Shown here piece by piece: positions 23,901 to 38,621 of a stretch of DNA of 64,000 nucleotides. The stretch's first letter is position 1. Each line of letters starts with the position of its first letter. Both the position numbers and the translations under genes were made by a program. The stretch covers positions 1,984,001 through 2,048,000 of the forward strand of contig CM082582.2 of assembly GCA_040954595.2 (NCBI GenBank), in the 5' to 3' direction. This stretch comes from Balanoglossus misakiensis. Lineage: Eukaryota > Hemichordata. The notes beneath the pieces are model-generated. The model was not told the DNA's origin. It did no database searches and saw only the letters and a program-made list of their open reading frames with translations.

Positions 23901-26304
23901 TCTTCTCACACTGGGCTCTGCGAACATTCAAAACGCTGACAGAGGGAAACGGCTGTTAATGGTGGGATGTCTTCTCACACCGGGCTCTACGAAGATTCAA
24001 AACGCTGACAGAGGGAAACATCTGTTAATGGTGGGATGTCTTCTCACACTGGGCTCTACGAACATTCAAAACGCTGACAGAGGGAAACGGTTGTTAATGG
24101 TGGGATGTCTTCTCACACCGGGCTCTCCGAAGATTCAAAACGCTGACAGAGGGAAACATCTGTTAATGGTTGGATGTCTTCTCACACTGGGCTCTGCGAA
24201 CATTCAAAACGCTGACAGAGGGAAACGGCTGTTAATGGTGGGATGTCTTCTCACACTGGGCTCTGCGAACATTCAAAACGCTGACAGAGGGAAACGGCTG
24301 TTAATGGTGGGATGTCTTCTCACACCGGGCTCTACGAAGATTCAAAACGCTGACAGAGGGAAACATCTGTTAATGGTGGGATGTCTTCTCACACTGGGCT
24401 CTACGAACATTCAAAACGCTGACAGAGGGAAACGGTTGTTAATGGCGGGATGTCTTCTCACACCGGGCTCTACGAAGATTCAAACCACTGACAGAACGAA
24501 ACATCTGTTAATGGCGGGATGTCTTCTCACACTGGGCTCTACGAACATTCAAAACGCTGACAGAGGGAAACGGTTGTTAATGGCGGGATTTCTTCTCACA
24601 CCAGGCTCTACGAAGATTCAAAACGCTGACAGAGGGAAACATCTGTTAATGGTGGGATGTCTTCTCACACTGGGCTCTACGAACATTCAAAACGCTGACA
24701 GAAGGAAACATCTGTTAATGGCGGGATGTCTTCTCACACCGGGCTCTACGAACATTCAAAACGCTGACAGAGGGAAACGGCTGTTAATGGTGGGATGTCT
24801 TCTCACACTGGGCTCTACGAAGATTCAAAACGCTGACAGAGGGAAACGGCTGTTAATGGTGGGATGTCTTCTCACACCGGGCTCTCAGAAGATTCAAAAC
24901 GCTGACAGAGGGAAACATCTGTTAATGGTTGGATGTCTTCTCACACTGGGCTCTGCGAACATTCAAAACGCTGACAGAGGGAAACGGCTGTTAATGGTGG
25001 GATGTCTTCTCACACTGGGCTCTACGAACATTCAAAACGCTGACAGAGGGAAACGGTTGTTAATGGCGGGATGTCTTCTCACACCGGGCTCTACGAAGAT
25101 TCAAACCACTGACAGAACGAAACATCTGTTAATGGCGGGATGTCTTCTCACACTGGGCTCTACGAACATTCAAAACGCTGACAGAGGGAAACGGTTGTTA
25201 ATGGCGGGATTTCTTCTCACACCAGGCTCTACGAAGATTCAAAACGCTGACAGAGGGAAACATCTGTTAATGGTGGGATGTCTTCTCACACTGGGCTCTA
25301 CGAACATTCAAAACGCTGACAGAAGGAAACATCTGTTAATGGCGGGATGTCTTCTCACACCGGGCTCTACGAACATTCAAAACGCTGACAGAGGGAAATG
25401 GCTGTTAATGGTGGGATGTCTTCTCACACTGGGCTCTACGAAGATTCAAAACGCTGACAGAGGGAAACGGCTGTTAATGGTGGGATGTCTTCTCACACCG
25501 GGCTCTCAGAAGATTCAAAACGCTGACAGAGGGAAACATCTGTTAATGGTTGGATGTCTTCTCACACTGGGCTCTGCGAACATTCAAAACGCTGACAGAG
25601 GGAAACGGCTGTTAATGGTGGGATGTCTTCTCACACTGGGCTCTGCGAACATTAAAAACGCTGACAGAGGGAAACGGCTGTTAATGGTGGGATGTCTTCT
25701 CACACCGGGCTCTACGAAGATTCAAAACGCTGACAGAGGGAAACATCTGTTAATGGTGGGATGTCTTCTCACACTGGGCTCTACGAACATTCAAAACGCT
25801 GACAGAGGGAAACGGTTGTTAATGGTGGGATGTCTTCTCACACCGGGCTCTCCGAAGATTCAAAACGCTGACAGAGGGAAACATCTGTTAATGGTTGGAT
25901 GTCTTCTCACACTGGGCTCTGCGAACATTCAAAACGCTGACAGAGGGAAACGGCTGTTAATGGTGGGATGTCTTCTCACACTGGGCTCTGCGAACATTCA
26001 AAACGCTGACAGAGGGAAACGGCTGTTAATGGTGGGATGTCTTCTCACACCGGGCTCTACGAAGATTCAAAACGCTGACAGAGGGAAACATCTGTTAATG
26101 GTGGGATGTCTTCTCACACTGGGCTCTACGAACATTCAAAACGCTGACAGAGGGAAACGGTTGTTAATGGCGGGATGTCTTCTCACACCGGGCTCTACGA
26201 AGATTCAAACCACTGACAGAAGGAAATATCTGTTAATGGCGGGATTTCTTCCCACACTGGGCTCTACGAACATTCAAAACGCTGACAGAAGGAAATGGCT
26301 GTAA
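20992..26304 (+). repeat. Two 38-monomer higher-order repeats in segment 3
   Basis: Two large blocks share the same order of variant monomers, including GGCTCTCAGAAG, GGCTCTGCGAAC pairs and GGAAATATCTG. They end with the same nonsense variant CTGTAAATGG (stops ending at 23,682 and 26,304). The spacing is 2,622 bp, exactly 38 monomers. The second block carries an extra internal copy of part of the pattern and lacks other units, so exchange continued after the first duplication. Confidence 0.85.
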
Positions 26305-29253
26305 ATGGCGGGATTTCTTCTCACACTGGGCTCTACGAACATTCAAAACGCTGACAGAAGGAAACGGCTGTTAATGGCGGGATGTCTTCTCACACTGGGC
26401 TCAAAGAACATTCAAAACGCTGACAGAACGAAACAACTGTTAATGGCGGGATGTCTTCTCACACTGGGCTCTACGAAGATTCAAACCGCTGACAGAAGGA
26501 AACATCTGTTAATGGCGGGATTTCTTCTCACACTGGGCTCTACGAACATTCAAAACGCTGACAGAAGGAAATGGGTGTTAATGGCGGAATTTCTTCTCAC
26601 ACTGGGCTCTACGAAGATTCAAACCGCTGACAGAAGGAAACGGCTGTTAATGGCGGGATGTCTTCTCACACTTGGCTCTACGAAGATTCAAACCGCTGAC
26701 AGAAGGAAACGGCTGTTAATGGCGTGATGTCTTCTCACACTTGGCTCTACGAACATTCAAAACGCTGACAGAAGGAAACATCTGTTAATGGCGGGATGTC
26801 TTCTCACACTGGGCTCTACGAACATTCAAAACGCTGACAGAGGGAAACGGCTGTTAATGGTGGGATGTCTTCTCACACCCTGCTCTACGAACATTCAAAA
26901 TGCTGACAGAGGGAAACGGCTGTTAATGGTGGGATGTCTTCTCACACTGGGCTCTACGAACATTCAAAACGCTGACAGAGGGAAACGGCTGTTAATGGTG
27001 GGATGTCTTCTCACACTGGGCTCTACGAACATTCAAAACGCTGACAGAGGGAAACATCTGTTAATGGTTGGATGTCTTCTCACACTGGGCTCTACCAACA
27101 TTCAAAACGCTGACAGAGGGAAACTGTTGTTAATGGCGGGATGTCTTCTCACACCGGGCTCTACGAAGATTCAAAACGCTGACAGAGGGAAACATCTGTT
27201 AATGGTGGGATGTCTTCTCACACTGGGCTCTACGAACATTCAAAACGCTGACAGAGGGCAACGGTTGTTAATGGCGGGATGTCTTCTCACACCGGGCTCT
27301 ACGAAGATTCAAAACGCTGACAGAGGGAAACATCTGTTAATGTTGGGATGTCTTCTCACACTGGGCTCTACGAACATTCAAAACGCTGACAGAAGGAAAC
27401 ATCTGTTAATGGCGGGATGTCTTCTCACACCGGGCTCTACGAACATTCAAAACGCTGACAGAGGGAAACGGCTGTTAATGGTGGGATGTCTTCTCACACT
27501 GGGCTCTACGAACATTCAAACCGCTGACAGAAGGAAACGGCTGTTAATGTTGGGATGTCTTCTCACACTGGGCTCTACGAACATTCAAAACGCTGACAGA
27601 AGGAAACATCTGTTAATGGCGGGATGTCTTCTCACACCGGGCTCTACGAACATTCAAAACGCTGACAGAGGGAAACGGCTGTTAATGGTGGGATGTCTTC
27701 TCACACTGGGCTCTACGAACATTCAAACCGCTGACAGAAGGATACAACTGTTAATGGTGGGATTTCTTCTCACACTGGGCTCTACGAAGATTCAAACCGC
27801 TGACAGAAGGAAACGGCTGTTAATGGCGGGATGTCTTCTCACACTGGGCTCAAAGAACATTCAAAACGCTGACAGAAGGAAACATCTGTTAATGGCGGGA
27901 TGTCTTCTCACACCGGGCTCAAAGAACATTCAAAACGCTGACAGAAGGATACAACTGTTAATGGCGGGATGTCTTCTCACACCGGGCTCAAAGAACATTC
28001 AAAACGCTGACAGAAGGAAACAGCTGTTAATGGCGGGATGTCTTCTCACACTGGGCTCTACGAAGATTGAAACCGCTGACAGAAGGAAATGGCTGTTAAT
28101 GGCGGGATTTCTTCTCACACTGGGCTCTACGAAGATTCAAAACGCTGACAGAAGGAAACATCTGTTAATGGCGGGATGTCTTCTCACACTGGGCTCAAAG
28201 AACATTCAAAACGCTGACAGAAGGAAACATCTGTTAATGGCGGGATGTCTTCTCACACTGGGCTCTACGAAGATTGAAACCGATGACAGAAGGAAATGGC
28301 TGTTAATGGCGGGATTTCTTCTCACACTGGGCTCTACGAAGATTCAAAACGCTGACAGAAGGAAACGGCTGTTAATGGCGGGATGTCTTCTCACACTGGG
28401 CTCAAAGAACATTCAAAACGCTGACAGAACGAAACATCTGTTAATGGCGGGATGTCTTCTCACACTGGGCTCAAAGAACATTCAAAACGCTGACAGAAGG
28501 ATACAACTGTTAATGGCGGGAAGTCTTCTCACACCGGGCTCAAAGAACATTCAAAACGCTGACAGAAGGAAACAGCTGTTAATGGCGGGATGTCTTCTCA
28601 CACTGGGCTCTACGAAGATTGAAACCGCTGACAGAAGGAAATGGCTGTTAATGGCGGGATTTCTTCTCACACTGGGCTCTACGAAGATTCAAAACGCTGA
28701 CAGAAGGAAACATCTGTTAATGGCGGGATGTCTTCTCACACTGGGCTCAAAGAACATTCAAAACGCTGACAGAAGGAAACATCTGTTAATGGCGGGATGT
28801 CTTCTCACACTGGGCTCTATGAAGATTGAAACAGATGACAGAAGGAAGTGGCTGTTAATGGCGGGATTTCTTCTCACACTGGGCTCTACGAAGATTCAAA
28901 ACGCTGACAGAAGGAAACGGCTGTTAATGGCGGGATGTCTTCTCACACTGGGCTCAAAGAACATTCAAAACGCTGACAGAACGAAACATCTGTTAATGGC
29001 GGGATGTCTTCTCACACTGGGCTCTACGAAGATTCAAACCGCTGACAGAAGGAAACATCTGTTAATGGTGGGATGTCTTCTCACACCGGGCTCTACGAAG
29101 ATTCAAACCGCTGACAGAAGGAAACATCTGTTAATGGCGGGATTTCTTCTCACACTGGGCTCTACGAACATTCAAAACGCTGACAGAAGGAAATGGCTGT
29201 TAATGGCGGGATTTCTTCTCACACTGGGCTCTACGAAGATTCAAAACGCTGAC

Positions 29254-32200
29254 TGAAGGAAATGGCTGTTAATGGCGGGATGTCTTCTCACACTGGGCTC
29301 AAAGAACATTCAAAACGCTGACAGAACGAAACATCTGTTAATGGCGGGATGTCTTCTCACACTGGGCTCTACGAAGATTCAAACCACTGACAGAAGGAAA
29401 CATCTGTTAATGGCGGGATTTCTTCTCACACTGGGCTCTACGAACATTCAAAATGCTGACAGAAGGAAATGGCTGTTAATGGCGGGATTTCTTCTAACAC
29501 TGGGCTCTACGAACATTCAAAACGCTGACAGAAGGAAACGGCTGTTAATGGCGGGATGTCTTCTCACACTGGGCTCAAAGAACATTCAAAACGCTGACAG
29601 AACGAAACGCCTGTTAATGGCGGGATGTCTTCTCACACTGGGCTCTACGAAGATTCAAAACGCTGACAGAAGGAAATGGCTGTTAATGGCGGGATTTCTT
29701 CTCACAATGGGCTCTACGAAGATTCAAACCGCTGACAGAAGGAAACGGCTGTTAATGGCGGGATGTCTTCTCACACTTGGCTCTACGAAGATTCAAACCG
29801 CTGACAGAAGGAAACGGCTGTTAATGGCGGGATGTCTTCTCACACTTGGCTCTACGAACATTCAAAACGCTGACAGAAGGAAACATCTGTTAATGGCGGG
29901 ATGTCTTCTCACACTGGGCTCTACGAACATTCAAAACGCTGACAGAGGGAAACGGCTGTTAATGGTGGGATGTCTTCTCACACCGGGCTCTACGAACATT
30001 CAAAACGCTGACAGAGGGAAACGGCTGTTAATGGTGGGATGTCTTCTCACACTGGGCTCTACGAACATTCAAAACGCTGACAGAGGGAAACGGCTGTTAA
30101 TGGTGGGATGTCTTCTCACACTGGGCTCAACGAACATTCAAAACGCTGACAGAGGGAAACATATGTTAATGGTTGGATGTCTTCTCACACTGGGCTCTAC
30201 GAACATTCAAAATGCTGACAGAGGGTAACGGCTGTTAATGGCGGGATGTCTTCTCACACCGGGCTCTACGAAGATTCAAAACGCTGACAGAACGAAACAT
30301 CTGTTAATGGCGGGATGTCTTCTCACACTGGGCTCTACGAACATTCAAAACGCTGACAGAGGGAAACATCTGTTAATGGCGGGATGACTTCTCACACCGG
30401 GCTCTATGAACATTCAAAACGCTGACAGAGGGAAACGGCTGTTAATGGTGGGATGTCTTCTCACACTGGGCTCTACGAAGATTCAAAATGCTGACAGAGG
30501 GAAACGGCTGTTAATGGTGGGATGTCTTCTCACACCGGGCTCTCCGAAGATTCAAAATGCTGACAGAGGGAAACATCTGTTAATGGTGGGATGTCTTCTC
30601 ACACTGGGCTCTGCGAACATTCAAAACGCTGACAGAGGGAAACGGCTGTTAATGGTGGGATGTCTTCTCACACTGGGCTCTGCGAACATTCAAAACGCTG
30701 ACAGAGGGAAACGGCTGTTAATGGTGGGATGTCTTCTCACACCGGGCTCTACGAAGATTCAAAACGCTGACAGAGGGAAACATCTGTTAATGGTGGGATG
30801 TCTTCTCACACTGGGCTCTACGAACATTCAAAACGCTGACAGAGGTAAACGGTTGTTAATGGCGGGATGTCTTCTCACACCGGGCTCTACGAAGATTCAA
30901 AACGCTGACAGAACGAAACATCTGTTAATGGCGGGATGTCTTCTCACACTGGGCTCTACGAACATTCAAAACGCTGACAGAAGGAAATGGCTGTTAATGG
31001 CGGGATTTCTTCTCACACTGGGCTCTACGAAGATTCAAAACGCTGACTGAAGGAAATGGCTGTTAATGGCGGGATGTCTTCTCACACTGGGCTCAAAGAA
31101 CATTCAAAACGCTGACAGAACGAAACATCTGTTAATGGCGGGATGTCTTCTCACACTGGGCTCTACGAAGATTCAAACCACTGACAGAAGGAAACATCTG
31201 TTAATGGCGGGATTTCTTCTCACACTGGGCTCTACGAACATTCAAAATGCTGACAGAAGGAAATGGCTGTTAATGGCGGGATTTCTTCTCACACTGGGCT
31301 CTACGAACATTCAAAACGCTGACAGAAGGAAACGGCTGTTAATGGCGGGATGTCTTCTCACACTGGGCTCAAAGAACATTCAAAACGCTGACAGAACGAA
31401 ACATCTGTTAATGGCGGGATGTCTTCTCACACTGGGCTCTACGAAGATTCAAAACGCTGACAGAAGGAAATGGCTGTTAATGGCGGGATTTCTTCTCACA
31501 ATGGGCTCTACGAAGATTCAAACCGCTGACAGAAGGAAACGGCTGTTAATGGCGGGATGTCTTCTCACACTGGGCTCTACGAAGATTGAAACCGCTGACA
31601 GAAGGAAATGGCTGTTAATGGCGGGATTTCTTCTCACACTGGGCTCTACGAAGATTCAAAACGCTGACAGAAGGAAACATTTGTTAATGGCGGGATGTCT
31701 TCTCACACTGGGCTCAAAGAACATTCAAAACGCTGACAGAAGGAAACATCTGTTAATGGCGGGATGTCTTCTCACACTGGGCTCTACGAAGATTGAAACA
31801 GATGACAGAAGGAAATGGCTGTTAATGGCGGGATTTCTTCTCACACTGGGCTCTACGAAGATTCAAAACGCTGACAGAAGGAAACGGCTGTTAATGGCGG
31901 GATGTCTTCTCACACTGGGCTCAAAGAACATTCAAAACGCTGACAGAACGAAACATCTGTTAATGGCGGGATGTCTTCTCACACTGGGCTCTACGAAGAT
32001 TCAAACCGCTGACAGAAGGAAACATCTGTTAATGGTGGGATGTCTTCTCACACCGGGCTCTACGAAGATTCAAACCGCTGACAGAAGGAAACATCTGTTA
32101 ATGGCGGGATTTCTTCTCACACTGGGCTCTACGAACATTCAAAACGCTGACAGAAGGAAATGGCTGTTAATGGCGGGATTTCTTCTCACACTGGGCTCTA

Positions 32201-35079
32201 CGAAGATTCAAAACGCTGACTGAAGGAAATGGCTGTTAATGGCGGGATGTCTTCTCACACTGGGCTCAAAGAACATTCAAAACGCTGACAGAACGAAACA
32301 TCTGTTAATGGCGGGATGTCTTCTCACACTGGGCTCTACGAAGATTCAAACCACTGACAGAAGGAAACATCTGTTAATGGCGGGATTTCTTCTCACACTG
32401 GGCTCTACGAACATTCAAAATGCTGACAGAAGGAAATGGCTGTTAATGGCGGGATTTCTTCTCACACTGGGCTCTACGAACATTCAAAACGCTGACAGAA
32501 GGAAACGGCTGTTAAAGGCGGGATGTCTTCTCACACTGGGCTCAAAGAACATTCAAAACGCTGACAGAAGGAAATGGCTGTTAATGGCGGGATTTCTTCT
32601 CACAATGGGCTCTACGAAGATTCAAACCGCTGACAGAAGGAAACGGCTGTTAATGGCGGGATGTCTTCTCACACTTGGCTCTACGAAGATTCAAACCGCT
32701 GACAGAAGGAAACGGCTGTTAATGGCGGGATGTCTTCTCACACTTGGCTCTACGAACATTCAAAACGCTGACAGAAGGAAACATCTGTTAATGGCGGGAT
32801 GTCTTCTAACACTGGGCTCTACGAACATTCAAAACGCTGACAGAGGGAAACGGCTGTTAATGGTGGGATGTCTTCTCACACCGGGCTCTACGAACATTCA
32901 AAACGCTGACAGAGGGAAACGGCTGTTAATGGTGGGATGTCTTCTCACACTGGGCTCTACGAACATTCAAAACGCTGACAGAGGGAAACGGCTGTAATTG
33001 GTGGGATGTCTTCTCACACTGGGCTCAACGAACATTCAAAACGCTGACAGAGGGAAACATATGTTAATGGTTGGATGTCTTCTCACACTGGGCTCTACGA
33101 ACATTCAAAACGCTGACAGAGGGAAACGGCTGTTAATGGCGGAATGTCTTCTCACACCGGGCTCTACGAAGATTCAAAACGCTGACAGAACGAAACATCT
33201 GTTAATGGCGGGATGTCTTCTCACACTGGGCTCTACGAACATTCAAAACGCTGACAGAGGGAAACATCTGTTAATGGCGGGATGACTTCTCACACCGGGC
33301 TCTATGAACATTCAAAACGCTGACAGAGGGAAACGGCTGTTAATGGTGGGATGTCTTCTCACACTGGGCTCTACGAAGATTCAAAATGCTGACAGAGGGA
33401 AACGGCTGTTAATGGTGGGATGTCTTCTCACACCGGGCTCTCCGAAGATTCAAAATGCTGACAGAGGGAAACATCTGTTAATGGTGGGATGTCTTCTCAC
33501 ACTGGGCTCTGCGAACATTCAAAACGCTGACAGAGGGAAACGGCTGTTAATGGTGGGATGTCTTCTCACACTGGGCTCTGCGAACATTCAAAACGCTGAC
33601 AGAGGGAAACGGCTGTTAATGGTGGGATGTCTTCTCACACCGGGCTCTACGAAGATTCAAAACGCTGACAGAGGGAAACATCTGTTAATGGTGGGATGTC
33701 TTCTCACACTGGGCTCTACGAACATTCAAAACGCTGACAGAGGGAAACGGTTGTTAATGGCGGGATGTCTTCTCACACCGGGCAATACGAAGATTCAAAA
33801 CGCTGACAGAGGGAAACATCTGTTAATGGTGGGATGTCTTCTCACACCGGGCTCTACGAACATTCAAAACGCTGACAGAGGTAAACGGTTGTTAATGGCG
33901 GGATGTCTTCTCACACCGGGCTCTACGAAGATTCAAAACGCTGACAGAACGAAACATCTGTTAATGGCGGGATATCTTCTCACACTGGGCTCTACGAACA
34001 TTCAAAACGCTGACAGAAGGAAATGGATGTTAATGGCGGGATTTCTTCTCACACTGGGCTCTACGAAGATTCAAAACGCTGACTGAAGGAAATGGCTGTT
34101 AATGGCGGGATGTCTTCTCACACTGGGCTCAAAGAACATTCAAAACGCTGACAGAACGAAACATCTGTTAATGGCGGGATGTCTTCTCACACTGGGCTCT
34201 ACGAAGATTCAAACCACTGACAGAAGGAAACATCTGTTAATGGCGGGATTTCTTCTCACACTGGGCTCTACGAACATTCAAAATGCTGACAGAAGGAAAT
34301 GGCTGTTAATGGCGGGATTTCTTCTCACACTGGGCTCTACGAAGATTCAAAACGCTGACAGAAGGAAATGGCTGTTAATGGCGGGATTTCTTCTCACAAT
34401 GGGCTCTACGAAGATTCAAACCGCTGACAGAAGGAAACGGCTGTTAATGGCGGGATGTCTTCTCACACTTGGCTCTACGAAGATTCAAACCGCTGACAGA
34501 AGGAAACGGCTGTTAATGGCGGGATGTCTTCTCACACTTGGCTCTACGAACATTCAAAACGCTGACAGAAGGAAACATCTGTTAATGGCGGGATGTCTTC
34601 TCACACTGGGCTCTACGAACATTCAAAACGCTGACAGAGCTAAACGGCTGTTAATGGTGGGATGTCTTCTCACACCGGGCTCTACGAACATTCAAAACGC
34701 TGACAGAGGGAAACGGCTGTTAATGGTGGGATGTCTTCTCACACTGGGCTCTACGAACATTCAAAACGCTGACAGAGGGAAACGGCTGTTAATGGTGGGA
34801 TGTCTTCTCACACTGGGCTCTACGAACATTCAAAACGCTGACAGAGGGAAACATATGTTAATGGTTGGATGTCTTCTCACACTGGGCTCTACGAACATTC
34901 AAAACGCTGACAGAGGGAAACGGCTGTTAATGGCGGGATGTCTTCTCACACCGGGCTCTACGAAGATTCAAAACGCTGACAGAACGAAACATCTGTTAAT
35001 GGCGGGATGTCTTCTCACACTGGGCCCTACGAACATTCAAAACGCTGACAGAGGGAAACATCTGTTAATGGCGGGATGA
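29254..35079 (+). repeat. Nested higher-order repeats of 17, 26-27 and 42 monomers
   Basis: The nonsense variant GACTGAAGG ends at 29,256, 31,050, 32,223 and 34,086, spaced 26, 17 and 27 monomers. A second one, GGATGACTT, ends at 30,387, 33,285 and 35,079, spaced 42 and 26 monomers. The interleaving of two marker mutations at different periods shows overlapping rounds of block duplication. Confidence 0.85.
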
Positions 35080-38000
35080 CTTCTCACACCGGGCTCTATG
35101 AACATTCAAAACGCTGACAGAGGGAAACGGCTGTTAATGGTGGGATGTCTTCTCACACTGGGCTCTACGAAGATTCAAAATGCTGACAGAGGGAAACGGC
35201 TGTTAATGGTGGGATGTCTTCTCACACCGGGCTCTCCGAAGATTCAAAATGCTGACAGAGGGAAACATCTGTTAATGGTGGGATGTCTTCTCACACTGGG
35301 CTCTGCGAACATTCAAAACGCTGACAGAGGGAAACGGCTGTTAATGGTGGGATGTCTTCTCACACTGGGCTCTGCGAACATTCAAAACGCTGACAGAGGG
35401 AAACGGCTGTTAATGGTGGGATGTCTTCTCACACCGGGCTCTACGAAGATTCAAAACGCTGACAGAGGGAAACATCTGTTAATGGTGGGATGTCTTCTCA
35501 CACTGGGCTCTACGAACATTCAAAACGCTGACAGAGGGAAACGGTTGTTAATGGCGGGATGTCTTCTCACACCGGGCTCTACGAAGATTCAAAACGCTGA
35601 CAGAGGGAAACATCTGTTAATGGTGGGATGTCTTCTCACACTGGGCTCTACGAACATTCAAAACGCTGACAGAGGTAAACGGTTGTTAATGGCGGGATGT
35701 CTTCTCACACCGGGCTCTACGAAGATTCAAAACGCTGACAGAACGAAACATCTGTTAATGGCGGGATGTCTTCTCACACTGGGCTCTACGAAGATTCAAA
35801 CCACTGACAGAAGGAAACATCTGTTAATGGCGGGATTTCTTCTCACACTGGGCTCTACGAACATTCAAAATGCTGACAGAAGGAAACGGCTGTTAATGGC
35901 GGGATGTCTTCTCACACTTGGCTCTACGAACATTCAAAACGCTGACAGAAGGAAACATCTGTTAATGGCGGGATGTCTTTTCACACTGGGCTCTACGAAC
36001 ATTCAAAACGCTGACAGAGGGAAACGGCTGTTAATGGTGGGATGTCTTCTCACACCGGGCTCTACGAACATTCAAAACGCTGACAGAGGGAAACGGCTGT
36101 TAATGGTGGGATGTCTTCTCACACTGGGCTCTACGAACATTCAAAACGCTGACAGAGGGAAACATATGTTAATGGTTGGATGTCTTCTCTCACTGGGCTC
36201 TACGAACATTCAAAACGCTGACAGAACGAAACATCTGTTAATGGCGGGATGTCTTCTCACACTGGGCTCTACGAACATTCAAAACGCTGACAGAGGGAAA
36301 CGGTTGTTAATGGCGGGATTTCTTCTCACACCGGGCTCTACGAAGATTCAAAACGCTGACACATGGAAACATCTGTTAATGGTGGGATGTCTTCTCACAC
36401 TTGGCTCTACGAACATTCAAAACGCTGACAGAGGGAAACGGCTGTTAATGGTGGGATGTCTTCTCACACTGGGCTCTACGAACATTCAAAACGCTGACAG
36501 AGGGAAACGGCTGTTAATGGTGGGATGTCTTCTCACACCGGGCTCTCCGAAGATTCAAAACGCTGACAGAGGGAAACATCTGTTAATGGTGGGATGTCTT
36601 CTCACACTTGGCTCTGCGAACATTCAAAACGCTGACAGAGGGAAACGGCTGTTAATGGTGGGATGTCTTCTCACACTGGGCTCTGCGAACATTCAAAACG
36701 CTGACAGAGGGAAACGGCTGTTAATGGTGGGATGTCTTCTCACACTGGGGTCTACGAACATTCAAAACGCTGACAGAAGGAAACATCTGTTAATGGCGGG
36801 ATGTCTTCTCACACTGGGCTCTACGAACATTCAAAACGGTGACAGAGGGAAACATCTGTTAATGGTGGGATGTCTTCTCACACTTGGCTCTGCGAACATT
36901 CAAAACGCTGACAGAGGGAAACGACTGTAAATGGTGGGATGTCTTCTCACACCGGGCTCTACGAAGATTCAAAACGCTGACAGAGGGAAACATCTGTTAA
37001 TGGTGGGATGTCTTCTCACACTGGGATCTACGAACATTCAAAACGCTGACAGAGGGAAACGGTTGTTAATGGCGGGATGTCTTCTCACACCGGGCTCTAC
37101 GAAGATTCAAAACGCTGACAGAGGGAAACATCTGTTAATGGTGGGATGTCTTCTCACACTTGGCTCTACGAACATTCAAAACGCTGACAGAGGGAAACGG
37201 CTGTTAGTGGTGGGATGTCTTCTCACACTGGGCTCTACGAACATTCAAAACGCTGACAGAGGGAAACGGCTGTTAATGGTGGGATGTCTTCTCACACCGG
37301 GCTCTCCGAAGATTCAAAACGCTGACAGAGGGAAACATCTGTTAATGGTGGGATGTCTTCTCACACTTGGCTCTGCGAACATTCAAAACGCTGACAGAGG
37401 GAAACGGCTGTTAATGGTGGGATGTCTTCTCACACTGGGCTCTGCGAACATTCAAAACGCTGACAGAAGGAAACATCTGTTAATGGCGGGATGTCTTCTC
37501 ACACTGGGCTCTACGAACATTCAAAACGGTGACAGAGGGAAACATCTGTTAATGGTGGGATGTCTTCTCACACTTGGCTCTGCGAACATTCAAAACGCTG
37601 ACAGAGGGAAACGACTGTTAATGGTGGGATGTCTTCTCACACCGGGCTCTACGAAGATTCAAAACGCTGACAGAGGGAAACATCTGTTAATGGTGGAATG
37701 TCTTCTCACACTGGGCTCTACGAACATTCAAAACGCTGACAGAGGGAAACGGTTGTCAAGGCGGGATGTCTTCTCACACCGGGCTCTACGAAGATTCAAA
37801 ACGCTGACAGAGGGAAACATCTGTTAATGGTGGGATGTCTTCTCACACTGGGCTCTACGAACATTCAAAACGCTGACAGAGGGAAACGGTTGTTAATGGC
37901 GGGATGTCTTCTCACACCGGGCTCTACGAAGATTCAAAACGCTGACAGAGGGAAACATCTGTTAATGGTGGGATGTCTTCTCACACTGGGCTCTACGAAC

Positions 38001-38621
38001 ATTCAAAACGCTGACAGAGGGAAACGGCTGTTAATGGTGGGATGTCTTCTCACACTGGGCTCTACGAAGATTCAAAACGCTGACAGAGGGAAACGGCTGT
38101 TAATGGTGGGATGTCTTCTCACACCGGGCTCTACGAAGATTCAAAACGCTGACAGAGGGAAACATCTGTTAATGGTGGGATGTCATCTCACACTGGGCTC
38201 TACGAACATTCAAAACGCTGACAGAGGGAAATGGTTGTTAATGGTGGGATGTCTTCTCACACCGGGCTCTACGAACATTCAAAACGCTGACAGAGGGAAA
38301 CGGTTGTTAATGGCGGGATGTCTTCTCACACTGGGCTCTACGAAGATTCAAACCGCTGACTGAAGGAAACGGCTGTTAATGGCGGGATTTCTTCTCACAC
38401 TGGGCTCTACGAACATTCAAAAACGCTGACAGAAGGAAACGGCTGTTAATGGCGGGATGTCTTCTCACACTGGGCTCAAAGAACATTCAAAACGCTGACA
38501 GAAGGAAACATCTGTTAATGGCGGGATGTCTTCTCACACTGGGCTCTACGAAGATTCAAACCGCTGACAGAAGGAAACGGCTGTTAATGGCGGGATTTCT
38601 TCTCACACTGGGCTCTACGAA

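Larger units (their letters stand above)
18225..38621 (+). repeat. 69-bp satellite array, segment 3 (about 296 monomers)
   Basis: This is the longest uninterrupted block of the 69-bp family, 20.4 kb. The proportion of AGAGGG and GGATGT variants is higher than in segment 1. Only two length changes that shift the frame are evident: a 1-bp deletion near 37,757 (TGTCAAGGCGGG) and a 1-bp insertion near 38,420 (CAAAAACGC). About twenty in-frame stops occur, many of them copies of the same mutation spread by block amplification. The array ends inside a monomer at CTCTACGAA (38,621), where A+T-rich satellite begins. No promoter, splice signal or flanking exon suggests expression as a gene. Confidence 0.95.

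Noticed and set aside
1-38621. CRISPR-like array
   Set aside because: There are no unique spacers between short conserved repeats; the whole 69-bp unit repeats, and the sequence is eukaryotic.
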